A stretch of DNA of 64,000 bases from JAEUJM01 sp041918615 (GCA_041918615.1 JAYRVH010000030.1:186001-250000), one strand, 5' to 3'; positions 49,918 to 58,752 are shown, numbered from the stretch's first letter. Numbers and translations are program-made. Notes: generated by a model from the sequence alone, not told the origin.

Positions 49918-50904
49918 ATGGGAGTGCGCCTCGAACCACAGGACGAGTACCTGCACGAGCTGGGCCCGGAGTCGACCTTCAACGAGTCGATGTACTTCAA
50001 CCTCTACGACCCGGCCCACAACCTGGGCGGGTTCTTCCGCCTGGCCAACCGGGCCAACGAGGGTCGCGGCGAGATGACCGTGTGCGTGTACCTGCCCGAC
50101 GGCCGCGTCGGCTTCATGTTCCAGCGCCCCGAGGTGCACACCAACGACGCCTTCGATGCCGCCGGCATGCACTTCGCCGTGGTCACGCCGTTCGAGGAGC
50201 TGACGGTCCGCTACGAGGGCAAGGTGGTGATGCTCGACGACCCGCTGGCCATGGCCGACCCTCGGGCCGCCTTCACCGGGAACCCCTACGCCACCTGCAC
50301 TGCCGACATCACCTACACCCGGGTCAGCGACATGGTGGGCGGCGAACCCGACCAACCCCACGAGCGACCGGGCGAGGAGTTCGCCAAGGGCCACTACGAG
50401 CAGTTGGTGCGAGCCGTCGGCACGATCAGCGTGGGCGACGACATGTGGACAGTCGACGGGTTCGGCCTGCGCGACCACTCGTGGGGGCCCCGCACCTGGC
50501 AGGCGCCCTGGTACTACCGCTGGCTCACCGGCAACGCCGGCCCGGACTTCGGGTTCATGGCGTCGCGAATCGCCCGTCAGGACCGTGACGGCACCCGGGG
50601 CGGCTTCGTCTGGGAGGACGGGGTGCTGCATCTGTGCCACCACAGTGAGATCAGCACCGAGTGGGTCGGCGACGACCTCTACCACCAGAAGGTCCACGCA
50701 CTGCTCCGGTCGGGCGAGCGCGAATGGACGATCGACGGCGAGGTGTTGAACCTGATCCCGCTGCGCAACCGCCGAGACGGCCTGGTCACCCGCATCTCCG
50801 AGGGCCTCACCGAGTGGCACGTCGAGGGCCACCCCACCGGCTACGGCCTGTCCGAGTACCTCGACCAGATCATCGACGGTCGCCCCGTCGGGATCGACGA
50901 GTAG
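49918..50904 (+). CDS. Conserved lipocalin-like protein (CrtC/AttH type), function unknown
   Basis: A 328-aa beta-rich protein. Features include NESMYFNLYDPAHNLGGFFR near the start, GFGLRDHSWGPRTWQAPWYYRW near 181-202 and HVEGHPTGYGLSEYL near the end. The middle motif RDHSWG-R resembles the hydroxyneurosporene-synthase/AttH fold, proteins with lipid or terpenoid ligands. The carotenoid oxygenase gene 43 bp downstream supports a terpenoid or apocarotenoid role. Leaderless start 6 nt after TAGGGT. Confidence 0.75.
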   Translation: MGVRLEPQDEYLHELGPESTFNESMYFNLYDPAHNLGGFFRLANRANEGRGEMTVCVYLPDGRVGFMFQRPEVHTNDAFDAAGMHFAVVTPFEELTVRYEGKVVMLDDPLAMADPRAAFTGNPYATCTADITYTRVSDMVGGEPDQPHERPGEEFAKGHYEQLVRAVGTISVGDDMWTVDGFGLRDHSWGPRTWQAPWYYRWLTGNAGPDFGFMASRIARQDRDGTRGGFVWEDGVLHLCHHSEISTEWVGDDLYHQKVHALLRSGEREWTIDGEVLNLIPLRNRRDGLVTRISEGLTEWHVEGHPTGYGLSEYLDQIIDGRPVGIDE

Positions 50905-50911
50905 GAGCGCC

Positions 50912-50929
50912 TACACTGAACGGTGTTCA
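50912..50929 (+). promoter_or_regulatory. -10 box and palindromic operator of the carotenoid oxygenase gene
   Basis: TACACT (50912-50917) is overlapped by the perfect inverted repeat TGAAC-GGT-GTTCA (50917-50929). The repeat covers the last base of the -10 box and the expected transcription start. Its form is typical of TetR-family operators; no tetR gene is in the window. Confidence 0.6.
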
Positions 50930-50947
50930 CCAACTGAGGGAGCACCC

Positions 50948-52348
50948 ATGTCCGTCGATGCCGAGCCCACCACCAACCTCTGGCTTCAGGGCAACTTCGC
51001 CCCCGTCGACGACGAACTGACCACCGGCACCCTCCCCGTCACCGGCGAGATCCCCGCCGCCCTCAACGGCGAGTACCTGCGCAACGGCTTCAATCCCGCC
51101 GTGCCGGCGCTGCCCAGCTACCACTGGTTCGACGGCGACGGCATGATCCACGAGGTCCACCTCGAGGGCGGGACCGCCACCTACCGCAACCGCTGGGTGC
51201 AGACCAAGGGTCTCCAGGCCGAGTTGCGGGCGGGGCGGCCGCTGTTCGGGGGCATGGCCCGATTCGTACTGCCCGACGACGACCTGATGGCCGAGGTCGG
51301 CATGTTCAAGAACCCTGCGAACACCAACATCGTCCGCCATGGCGAGCGCCTCCTCGCCCTGTGGGAGGGGGGCCGACCGACCGAGATCGCCCCCGACCTC
51401 TCAACGGTCGGCGAGTTCGACTTCGGCGGTCGGCTCGACGGGGCGATGACCGCCCACCCCAAGATCGACCCGGTCACCGGCGAGATGTGCTTCTTCGGCG
51501 TCAGCCCCTTCGCTCCCTTCCTCCGCTACTACGTTGCCGATGCCACCGGTGGGCTCGTCCGCAGTGAGGCCATCGACCTGCCGGCACCGGTGATGATGCA
51601 CGACTTCGTGGTCACCGCCGACCATGTCGTGTTCTTCGATCTGCCCGCGGCGTTCAACCTCGAAGCCATGATGGCCGGCGGCCCGATCATCCGGTGGGCC
51701 CCGGAGAACGGCGCCCGTATCGGCGTCATGCCCCGGAACGGCGGCAACGACGACATCACCTGGTTCGAGGTCGACCCGTTCTTCGTATACCACTTCCTCA
51801 ACGGCTGGGACGAGGGCGACGACGTGGTGGTCGACGGCTGCCGGGCCGACAATCTGGTCATCGGTTTCGGTGACGACGATCCGGTGGCGCCCGCTCTGCC
51901 GGCGCTCCACCGGTGGCGGCTCGACCTCCACTCTGGCCGGGTGACTTCCGAACCACTGGACGACCGCTCGGGCGACTTCCCCCGCATCAACGACGCCATG
52001 GCCGGCCTGGCGAACCGCTACGGCTACGTCAGCCACGCCGGGTCGTGGGGCCCCACCGGCGCCCGCTTCGACGGCGTGGTCAAGCACGACCTCGCCCACG
52101 CCACGTCGACGGTCCACCGGTACGGGCCGGACCAGCTCTGCGGCGAGGCCGTGTTCGCCGCCGACCCAGACGGGACGGCCGAGGACGACGGCTGGCTGCT
52201 CAACTTCGTGTTCGACCCCGCGACCGAGAGCACCGACCTGGTGGTCCTCGACGCCCGCGACCTGTCGGCCGACCCCGTCGCCCGCGTGCACCTCCCCCGC
52301 CGCGTGCCCTTCGGCCCCCACGGCAACTGGCTGCCCAGCGAGTGCTGA
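50948..52348 (+). CDS. Carotenoid cleavage oxygenase family protein
   Basis: A 466-aa iron(II) dioxygenase of the carotenoid oxygenase family, a seven-bladed propeller that cleaves polyene or stilbene-like double bonds. The four iron-binding histidines are visible: H170 (TAHPK), H218 (MHDF), H282 (YHFLN) and one in GPHGNW near 459. Length is normal. TGAGGGAG lies 6-13 nt before the ATG. Expression is probably controlled through the palindrome on its promoter. The substrate may be related to that of the lipocalin-like neighbour. Confidence 0.93.
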   Translation: MSVDAEPTTNLWLQGNFAPVDDELTTGTLPVTGEIPAALNGEYLRNGFNPAVPALPSYHWFDGDGMIHEVHLEGGTATYRNRWVQTKGLQAELRAGRPLFGGMARFVLPDDDLMAEVGMFKNPANTNIVRHGERLLALWEGGRPTEIAPDLSTVGEFDFGGRLDGAMTAHPKIDPVTGEMCFFGVSPFAPFLRYYVADATGGLVRSEAIDLPAPVMMHDFVVTADHVVFFDLPAAFNLEAMMAGGPIIRWAPENGARIGVMPRNGGNDDITWFEVDPFFVYHFLNGWDEGDDVVVDGCRADNLVIGFGDDDPVAPALPALHRWRLDLHSGRVTSEPLDDRSGDFPRINDAMAGLANRYGYVSHAGSWGPTGARFDGVVKHDLAHATSTVHRYGPDQLCGEAVFAADPDGTAEDDGWLLNFVFDPATESTDLVVLDARDLSADPVARVHLPRRVPFGPHGNWLPSEC

Positions 52349-52362
52349 CGGGCCACCCGACA

Positions 52363-52402
52363 CAGGTGGAAGAGACCACGCGTCCGTCGGCGACGGCACC
52401 TG
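52363..52402. terminator. Hairpins between convergent oxygenase and thioesterase genes
   Basis: CAGGTG (52363-52368) pairs with CACCTG (52397-52402), and inside it CCGTC (52384-52388) pairs with GACGG (52392-52396) over a 3-nt loop. Position between stop codons fits a bidirectional terminator. Confidence 0.4.
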
Positions 52403-52432
52403 CACCGGCACCGGGGCACATCCAGGTCCCCG

Positions 52433-53239
52433 TCACTTGGGGTCGTCCCAGAACCGCACGATCGTGGACTGGCTCGCGGTCGCCAGCAGGGTCTGGTCCT
52501 CGGCCCACAGGTGCACGAGGCCGTGCCCGTAGCCGTTGGCCACCGCGTGGACCCGGATGTCGAGCAGTATCCATTCGGTGGGTACCGGACGGGCGACCCG
52601 CAGCGTGTTGTCCAGGCTGTTGCCGCCGGCCCGAAGCCCCAGAGCCTGGCCGATCCCGAACGGCACGTAGTCACCGAGGATGGCCAGCGCCGCGCCGGAC
52701 ATCTCGAGGAGCTCGGGCATGCGCACCCAGAGCGCACTGCGACCGTCGTCGGTGGGCACCCCGTCGAGATCCGACATCTCGCGGCCCCGGGCGAGCCGCT
52801 GGTCGAGCCGGGTCATGATCGAGTTCTCCTGCTCGACCCGGTGCAGCCGCTGGGCGCAGGCCTCGGGGGGCTCGACGTCAGGGCGCTCGGCCCACTGGCC
52901 GGTCAGGTCGAGCGGGCGAGACCCGAGGGCGGCGTTGACGGTGAGCACTTCGGTGGAGCCCACCCGGCCAACGGCTCGCGCCTGGGTGGTCTGTCGGCCC
53001 GACTGCGGAAGCGTGACCTCGATGTCCAGGACCGACGGCGGCCGGGCGTACGACAGGTACTGCGCGGTGGCCCACACGATCGGTCGGCCTGTCGCGCCCT
53101 CCATGGCGCCGATGGCGGCGCCCAGGCCACAGCCCCCGAAGAGGAAGTTCCCCATCGTCGAGATGCCCGGCGTGACGGGCAGCTGCCAGTGCATGGGGTC
53201 GTCGGTGGCCTCGAGCCCCAGCCACGCCACGGCGTCCAT
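52433..53239 (-). CDS. Acyl-CoA thioesterase-like protein (double hotdog)
   Basis: A 268-aa TesB-type thioesterase relative. The N-terminal hotdog has GNFLFGGCGLGAAIGAME near 30-47 and the C-terminal hotdog ends in VHLWAEDQTLLATASQSTIVR, the conserved final strand. It would hydrolyse acyl-CoA esters. The ATG is immediately preceded by an in-frame TAG that is the stop of a 29-codon upstream ORF, so initiation probably depends on that ORF. A strong hairpin lies 8 nt upstream. Confidence 0.85.
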   Translation of the reverse strand: MDAVAWLGLEATDDPMHWQLPVTPGISTMGNFLFGGCGLGAAIGAMEGATGRPIVWATAQYLSYARPPSVLDIEVTLPQSGRQTTQARAVGRVGSTEVLTVNAALGSRPLDLTGQWAERPDVEPPEACAQRLHRVEQENSIMTRLDQRLARGREMSDLDGVPTDDGRSALWVRMPELLEMSGAALAILGDYVPFGIGQALGLRAGGNSLDNTLRVARPVPTEWILLDIRVHAVANGYGHGLVHLWAEDQTLLATASQSTIVRFWDDPK

Positions 53240-53329
53240 CTAGGTTGCGCCGCGTCCAGCGGCGCCCCCCCGAGATCCGGCGCGTGCCGCGCGCACTGAT
53301 CCGCTCCGGCGTGCGGCGTCGATGGGCAT
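53240..53329 (-). CDS. 29-aa upstream ORF, leaderless, fused stop-to-start with the thioesterase gene
   Basis: ATG at 53329 lies 7 nt after TAAGGT (53337-53342), the same geometry as other leaderless starts here. The peptide is Arg/Ala/Gly rich (MPIDAARRSGSVRAARAG, then to the stop) and ends in TAG directly followed by the thioesterase ATG. Its last third is a perfect hairpin. It may be a regulatory leader peptide or simply a coupling device. Confidence 0.5.
   Translation of the reverse strand: MPIDAARRSGSVRAARAGSRGGAAGRGAT
53247..53265. other. Perfect hairpin just before the thioesterase start
   Basis: GCGCCGC (53247-53253) and GCGGCGC (53259-53265) pair over a 5-nt loop. On the minus strand it lies within the upstream ORF, 8-26 nt before the thioesterase ATG, where a ribosome translating the ORF would have to unwind it. 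Confidence 0.55.
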
Positions 53330-53479
53330 GAAAGCGACCTTAGGTTCGGCTGCGGGGGTCCGAGGATGTGCTGCGGGCCGACCGGGCGATCGTGGTCGAA
53401 CGTGAGCGCTCCCGGCCCCCGCCTGCGCCCTGCGCTCCTCCGTGAACCGGTGAGTGACACCGTCCGGCCGGCCTTCCGG

Positions 53480-55408
53480 TCACGACCGCCTCGGCTCCTC
53501 GTCCGATGGTGACGGACCGAGCACCTCGGGCGACGGTGGTACCTCCGGCGGCACGGGAAGGGGCATGACGTTCAACTGGCCCAGTGCCCGTAGGTGGTCG
53601 TGACGACGTTCGGCGGCTCTCCTGCGGCGGCGTGCCCGGCGCCTGCCCCCCAGCCCCCTGAGGACTGGCCCGGGCCGGCCGACCAGCTCGACGAGGTCGT
53701 CCTGGACGGAAGCCTCGGACACGACTTCGGTCGCCGGCTCGATTTCCGGATCGGACGGAGCGGGCTCGCCTCGAGGTGCCGGCGGCACCGGGCCCTGACC
53801 AGTGACCGGCGCCGGTTCGGGCTCGGCGATCGCGCCCTCGCTGAACAGGGAGGAGAGGAAGGGGCCGGCGGTCGGCGATGGGGGTGCGGACACCGCGAAG
53901 AGCGGTAGGCGGCCAAGATCGGAAGGTGGCAGATCCGGTCGGTCGGCCACGATGACGGCCTCGTCGGCCTGGACCGGATCGGGCGCGACGGGCATCCAGG
54001 CGCCGGTCGCTTGGGTGGCGCCGTCGTTTTCGACGACGGCGCCCTCAGCCGCTTCCCCGCCCGCCTTCCTGGCGGCCTTGGTCGCCGCCCTGTCGCGGCG
54101 GGTGGCCGCTTTCGCCTCCTTCGCGTCCGACCTGGCCCGGGCAGCCTCTGCCTTCCTGGCGGCCTTGGCTGCCGCCCTACCCTGCCGCGGGGTGGGATCG
54201 GGCTCGTGCCTGGTCGACCCGTCGACCAGGGCCGCGCCGACGTTCGGCTCGGTGGCATCGGAGGCCGCGACCGCTGCGGTCGCCTGGCGCGCAGCCCGGC
54301 GCGCCGCGCGGCGCTCCTTTCTGGAGCCCTGCGCCGAGCCTTCCCGCACGTCGCCGGTCGCGGCGTCGTCGTCGCCCCTGTTCCGCACGAGCTGAGCACC
54401 GCCGACCAGCGCCATGCCCGCCAGGACCACCGCCAACAAGATGAGGCCGAGGGTCGCGGGGTCCACGTCGGAGTCCCGAACCGAAGCGACGGGCACGCCG
54501 TCAACGGCGCCCCCCGAGGCCTCCTCGGGGAGAAACTCGGCAGGTGCCGTCGCCACCCCGGTCCCCGAGCCGAGACGGGCGACCACGGAGGTGGCACCGG
54601 TCTCGGGGTCGACGCGCCGCACCCCGTCAGCGGTCGTCACGATCAGGTCGAACGCCTGGCCCGCGGAGGGCACGGCCGGGTCGAGGCTCAGACCGGACGG
54701 AGCGTCGAGCTCGGCCACGACCCGCTCCCTCCCCGCCCGACTGACCGCCAGCACCCGATCGTCCCGGCGGTCGGCGATGTAGACCGCTCCGCCCGCCCCC
54801 ACGGCCAGCCCCGCTGGCCGCCCCAGGCCCTCGACGAGCGTTCCGGACCGCCGGCCGTTTCGCCCCAGGACACCGACGGCGCCGGCGAACCCCTCGGCCA
54901 CCAGCGTTTGGGAGGTGCGCTGCCCCGAGCGGAGGACGACCATCGCCGACGGTCCGTCAAGGCCGGTGGCCAGCTCGTCGACCTGGCCGGTCTCAAGGTC
55001 GATACGACTCAGCGTGCCCCCGGTGAACGAACTCACGTACACCGTCTCGGGCCCGGCCACGGCAATGGCCATCGGCGAGACCAGGCCGCATGCGACCTTG
55101 ATGGTTCGGTCCCCGTAGCGACCTCCGGTTCCCACAACCGTGCCGGCATCACGGTCGGCGGCCAGCACCGCACCATCGGCCAGCACGGCCACGCCCTCCA
55201 CGGACCCCAGGCCCGAGATCATGACCTCGGGCGCTCCCTCGGAAGGCACGCGGAACACCTGGCCCGCATCCTGGTCGGCGACGACGAGGTTGCCTGGCTC
55301 GAGCCCCGCGCTCGGCGCCGCGTGTACGGGGAGGGACGTCACCAGGAGTCCGACAACGGTCAGCAGGAACAGCCCCAGGAGGTGCGTCCACGCAACAGCG
55401 ACCCGCAT
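53480..55408 (-). CDS. Extracellular beta-propeller protein with basic cytoplasmic tail
   Basis: A 642-aa protein of unusual build. Residues 1-31 are a signal peptide; 35-285 contain NHL/SMP-30-like propeller repeats (GNLVVADQDAGQVFRV, GGAVYIADRRDDRVLAV); 318-341 form one membrane helix; the remaining 300 residues are cytoplasmic, first a Lys/Arg/Ala-rich stretch with near repeats (RAAAKAARKAEAARARSDAK, RDRAATKAARKAG), then a Pro/Glu-rich part and an Arg cluster (RRRARRRRRAAERRHDH). No enzymatic domain is seen. The ATG is 6 nt after TACCTT. Confidence 0.75.
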   Translation of the reverse strand: MRVAVAWTHLLGLFLLTVVGLLVTSLPVHAAPSAGLEPGNLVVADQDAGQVFRVPSEGAPEVMISGLGSVEGVAVLADGAVLAADRDAGTVVGTGGRYGDRTIKVACGLVSPMAIAVAGPETVYVSSFTGGTLSRIDLETGQVDELATGLDGPSAMVVLRSGQRTSQTLVAEGFAGAVGVLGRNGRRSGTLVEGLGRPAGLAVGAGGAVYIADRRDDRVLAVSRAGRERVVAELDAPSGLSLDPAVPSAGQAFDLIVTTADGVRRVDPETGATSVVARLGSGTGVATAPAEFLPEEASGGAVDGVPVASVRDSDVDPATLGLILLAVVLAGMALVGGAQLVRNRGDDDAATGDVREGSAQGSRKERRAARRAARQATAAVAASDATEPNVGAALVDGSTRHEPDPTPRQGRAAAKAARKAEAARARSDAKEAKAATRRDRAATKAARKAGGEAAEGAVVENDGATQATGAWMPVAPDPVQADEAVIVADRPDLPPSDLGRLPLFAVSAPPSPTAGPFLSSLFSEGAIAEPEPAPVTGQGPVPPAPRGEPAPSDPEIEPATEVVSEASVQDDLVELVGRPGPVLRGLGGRRRARRRRRAAERRHDHLRALGQLNVMPLPVPPEVPPSPEVLGPSPSDEEPRRS

Positions 55409-55467
55409 CCCACCAAGGTAATCGACCGGTCACCGGGGGATGTGACTGTTGTCTCCTCCCGGCTTAG

Positions 55468-55490
55468 CTGTCACACCCCCTGGGCACAAT
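55468..55490 (+). promoter_or_regulatory. RecA-NDp-like promoter of a 55-aa protein gene
   Basis: CTGTCACAC (55468-55476), 8-nt spacer, CACAAT (55485-55490) and 6 nt to the ATG at 55497. The -10 begins with C instead of T, so this is a weaker match than the sites at 38.5 and 45.1 kb. Confidence 0.4.
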
Positions 55491-55496
55491 CAACCC

Positions 55497-55664
55497 ATGA
55501 AGAGCCAACTGGTCCTCCTCGAGGAGCCTCCCGCAGTCTGGCGACTCGATGACCACACCCGTGAAGTCGGCCTTCAAGGGGTCATCCAGGCACGTGCGGT
55601 CCTCCGTCAGGTCGATCGGGCCGCAGAACAGGCCGACGACCAGGTCCGGTGGTCCGCCGCCTGA
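55497..55664 (+). CDS. 55-aa protein with WRLDDHTREVG motif
   Basis: A small protein, MKSQLVLLEEPPAVWRLDDHTREVGLQ and a helical Ala/Arg-rich tail. I recall similar WRLD-x-x-TRE-x-G peptides as conserved actinobacterial hypotheticals, often near tRNA-modification or repair genes, but cannot verify this here. The ATG has exactly 6 nt after a -10-like box, as other leaderless genes in the window. It is divergent from the propeller protein gene. Function unknown. Confidence 0.55.
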   Translation: MKSQLVLLEEPPAVWRLDDHTREVGLQGVIQARAVLRQVDRAAEQADDQVRWSAA

Positions 55665-55722
55665 CCACCGCCTGACCACCCCGGGCTCAACGGGGGCGTG
55701 GGCACCGTCGTAGGCTCGCGCC

Positions 55723-56907
55723 ATGACTGCTTCTCCCAACGATGTCGTGATCGTCGAGGCCGTTCGCTCCCCCATCGGGCGGCGCAACGGCGGCCTCTCC
55801 ACCATGCACTCCGCCGATCTCCTCGCCGCGGTGCAGCGCGAGCTGATCGACCGGTCGGGCATCGACCCGGCCGAGGTCGGCCAGGTGATCGGCGGGTGCG
55901 TGAGCCAGGTCGGCCAGCAGGCGTTCAACGTGGCCCGCACGGCGTGGCTGACGGCGGGCCTGCCCCTCTCGGTGGCGGCCACCACCGTCGACAGTCAGTG
56001 CGGGTCGTCGCAGCAGGCCACCAACCTGGCCACCAGCCTGGTGGGGTCGGGCGTGGTCGACGTGGCCGTCGCGTGTGGCGTCGAGGTGATGAGCCGGGTG
56101 CCGATGGGGGCGAGCATGGGCCAGGGCGTCGGCAAGGCCATCCCCAGGTCGTACTTCCCGCAGTACGAGTTCACCTCGCAGTTCGAAGGTGCCGAGCGCA
56201 TCGCCGAGAAGTGGGGCCTCACCCGTGAGGACACGGACACCTTCGGCATGCAGTCGCAGCAATGGGCGGCTCGGGCATGGGCCGAGGACCGCTACGGCAC
56301 CCAGGTCGTGCCGATCGACGCACCCGACCTCGGCGAGGACGGCAAGCCGACCGGCACCACCCACCGGGTCGAACGCGACGAGGGCCTGCGCGAGACCACC
56401 ATGGAGAGCCTCGCCGGCCTCAAGGCCGTCGCCCGTGAAGACGGTGTGCACACCGCCGGGACCTCCTCGCAGATCTCTGACGGTGCCGCCGCCGTCCTGG
56501 TGATGACCCGGGCCAAAGCCGACGCCCTCGGCGTCACACCCCGGGCTCGCGTGGTCGACACCTGCCTCGTGGGCACCGATCCGGTGCTCATGCTCACCGG
56601 GCCCATCGACGCCACCCACCACCTGTTCCGACGGACCGGCATGTCGATCGGTGACATCGACGTCACCGAGATCAACGAGGCCTTCGCCTCGGTCGTGCTG
56701 GCCTGGGAGCGCGAGCTCGAACCCGATCCCGCCACGGTGAACCCCAACGGCGGCGCCATCGCCCTCGGCCACCCGCTCGGCGGTACCGGCGCCATCCTCC
56801 TCACCAAGGCCCTGCACGAGCTCGAGCGCACCGACGGCACCAACGCGCTGGTCACCATGTGCTGCGGCGGCGGCCTGGGCACCGGCACCATCATCGAGCG
56901 CACCTGA
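55723..56907 (+). CDS. Thiolase (acetyl-CoA C-acyltransferase)
   Basis: A 394-aa thiolase that would cleave 3-ketoacyl-CoA in beta-oxidation. The acyl-carrying cysteine is C93 (DSQCGSSQQ), the His base lies in GGAIALGHPLGGTG near 349-362, and the second cysteine in CCGGGLGTG near 381. EINEAFAS is also present. It is closest in feel to the actinobacterial thiolases of steroid or fatty-acid catabolism. The ATG is 6 nt after TAGGCT. Confidence 0.95.
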   Translation: MTASPNDVVIVEAVRSPIGRRNGGLSTMHSADLLAAVQRELIDRSGIDPAEVGQVIGGCVSQVGQQAFNVARTAWLTAGLPLSVAATTVDSQCGSSQQATNLATSLVGSGVVDVAVACGVEVMSRVPMGASMGQGVGKAIPRSYFPQYEFTSQFEGAERIAEKWGLTREDTDTFGMQSQQWAARAWAEDRYGTQVVPIDAPDLGEDGKPTGTTHRVERDEGLRETTMESLAGLKAVAREDGVHTAGTSSQISDGAAAVLVMTRAKADALGVTPRARVVDTCLVGTDPVLMLTGPIDATHHLFRRTGMSIGDIDVTEINEAFASVVLAWERELEPDPATVNPNGGAIALGHPLGGTGAILLTKALHELERTDGTNALVTMCCGGGLGTGTIIERT

Positions 56908-56977
56908 CGCGACCCAGACCGCGCGGCCCCCGTCGGCGGGTGACCGGGCGAGCCCGATCTCGGACATACTTGCGCCC

Positions 56978-58699
56978 GTGCGAAAGCGGGTCCCGGGCCT
57001 CGCCCTGATCACGAGCTACGAATCGGCCTGGCTCCCGAAGGACGTCGTCGCGGGCCTGGTGCTCACTGCGCTCCTCGTGCCCCAGGGCATGGCGTATGCC
57101 GAGTTGGCGGGCCTTCCCGCGATCACGGGGCTCTACACCACCATCCTCTGCCTGATCGGCTACGCCGCCTTCGGGCCCTCCCGGATCCTGGTGCTGGGAC
57201 CCGACTCGTCGCTGGGCCCGATGATCGCGGCGACGATCCTGCCCCTCATCGCAGCTGACGGCGACCCGGCGAAGGCCGTCGCGCTGGCCTCGATGCTGGC
57301 CATCCTGGTCGGTGTCCTCGCCGTCATCCTCGGCCTCGCCAAGCTGGGCTTCATCGCCGATCTGCTGTCCAAGCCCACCCAGATCGGCTACATGAACGGC
57401 CTCGCACTCACGATCCTCGTGGGTCAACTCCCCAAGCTCTTCGGCTTCAGCGTGGACAGCGACAACTTCGTCGGCGACCTGACGGGCTTCGTGCAGGGCG
57501 TGTCGTCCGGCGAGACCGTGACCGCCGCGCTGGCCATCGGGACCTTCTCCCTCGTGCTCATCCTCGCCCTCCAGCGTTGGCTGCCGAAGGTGCCCGGCGT
57601 GCTCGTGGCAGTGGTGCTGTCCATCGCCGCCGCCGCCCTCTTCGGGGCCGCCGACCGGGGCGTGGCGCTCGTCGGGGTGCTGCCCGAAGGTCTCCCGCCG
57701 TTCACCGTGCCCGATGTCAGCCTCTCCGACCTCAGCCTCCTCATCGCCGGCGCCCTGGGCATCACCCTGGTCTCGCTGACCGACACGATCTCCACGGCAT
57801 CGGCATTCGCCGCCCGCAGCGGCGACACCATCGACGCCGACCAGGAGATGGTGGGCATCGGAGCCGCCAACATCGCCGCCGGCTTCTTCCAGGGATTCCC
57901 CGTCAGCACCAGCGGTTCGCGGACCGCCGTTGCCGAGCAGAACGGATCGAAGAGCCAGGTCACCGGCCTGGTCGGCGCCGCCGCCATCCTCGTGCTCCTG
58001 GTGGTTGCTCCCGGCCTGTTGCGCAACCTCCCCCAGCCCACGCTCGCTGCCATCGTCATCGCCGCGTCCGTCTCCCTGGCCGACATCCCGGCAACGGTGC
58101 GCCTCTACCGCCAACGCCACACCGAGTTCTCCCTGTCGCTGGCGGCCTTCCTGGGCGTGGCGCTGCTCGGTGTGCTCCCCGGAATCGGCATCGCCGTGGT
58201 GCTGTCGATCCTCAACGTGTTCCGGCGGGCGTGGTGGCCCGACGACACCACGCTCGGCAGGGTCGAGGGCCTCCCCGGCTACTACGACACCCGCTCGCAC
58301 CCCGAAGCCGACACGCCGGACGGGCTCGTGATCTACCGCTTCGGCGGCCCGTTGTTCTTCGCCAACGCCCGCACGTTCCGAGACCAGGTCCTGCGCCTCG
58401 CCGCTGCCGAACCCGCACCGCACTGGATCCTCATCGCCGGAGAGCCGGTCACCGACGTGGACACGACCGCAGCCGACATGCTCGAGGACCTGGACGAGTC
58501 CCTCAATGCGCGTGGCATCTCGCTGGTGTTCGCGGAGGTGTCCGACCCGGTGCGGGAGAAGATCGAGCGCTACGAGCTCACCCGGACGATCGACCCCCGG
58601 CACTTCTTCCCGACCATGAATGCCGCGTTGCGGGCCTTCGACGATGAGCGCGAGGCCGAAACGGCTGCCGCTGAGCACCCGCTCCGGGAGGACACCTGA
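56978..58699 (+). CDS. SulP-family anion permease with STAS domain
   Basis: A 573-aa transporter of the SLC26/SulP family for sulfate, bicarbonate or another anion. About 12 hydrophobic segments run from residue 22 to 415, beginning with the signature VVAGLVLTALLVPQGMAYAELAGLP; GFFQGFPVSTSGSRTAV is the family's core motif. Residues 440-560 form the cytosolic STAS domain (LVIYRFGGPLFFANARTF). Sulfate is suggested by the cys genes in the window; bicarbonate is equally possible. GTG follows CATACT by 7 nt. Confidence 0.93.
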   Translation: MRKRVPGLALITSYESAWLPKDVVAGLVLTALLVPQGMAYAELAGLPAITGLYTTILCLIGYAAFGPSRILVLGPDSSLGPMIAATILPLIAADGDPAKAVALASMLAILVGVLAVILGLAKLGFIADLLSKPTQIGYMNGLALTILVGQLPKLFGFSVDSDNFVGDLTGFVQGVSSGETVTAALAIGTFSLVLILALQRWLPKVPGVLVAVVLSIAAAALFGAADRGVALVGVLPEGLPPFTVPDVSLSDLSLLIAGALGITLVSLTDTISTASAFAARSGDTIDADQEMVGIGAANIAAGFFQGFPVSTSGSRTAVAEQNGSKSQVTGLVGAAAILVLLVVAPGLLRNLPQPTLAAIVIAASVSLADIPATVRLYRQRHTEFSLSLAAFLGVALLGVLPGIGIAVVLSILNVFRRAWWPDDTTLGRVEGLPGYYDTRSHPEADTPDGLVIYRFGGPLFFANARTFRDQVLRLAAAEPAPHWILIAGEPVTDVDTTAADMLEDLDESLNARGISLVFAEVSDPVREKIERYELTRTIDPRHFFPTMNAALRAFDDEREAETAAAEHPLREDT

Positions 58700-58732
58700 G
58701 CGTGTCCTGACGCGCCCGGGCCGCCCGCCCGG
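58689..58732 (+). terminator. Two consecutive hairpins at the end of the SulP gene
   Basis: AGGACAC (58689-58695) and GTGTCCT (58702-58708) pair over a 6-nt loop that contains the start of the stop codon region, followed by CCGGGC (58716-58721) with GCCCGG (58727-58732). No T-run. Confidence 0.45.
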
Positions 58733-58752
58733 CTTCAGCGACCGCAGCCTGA

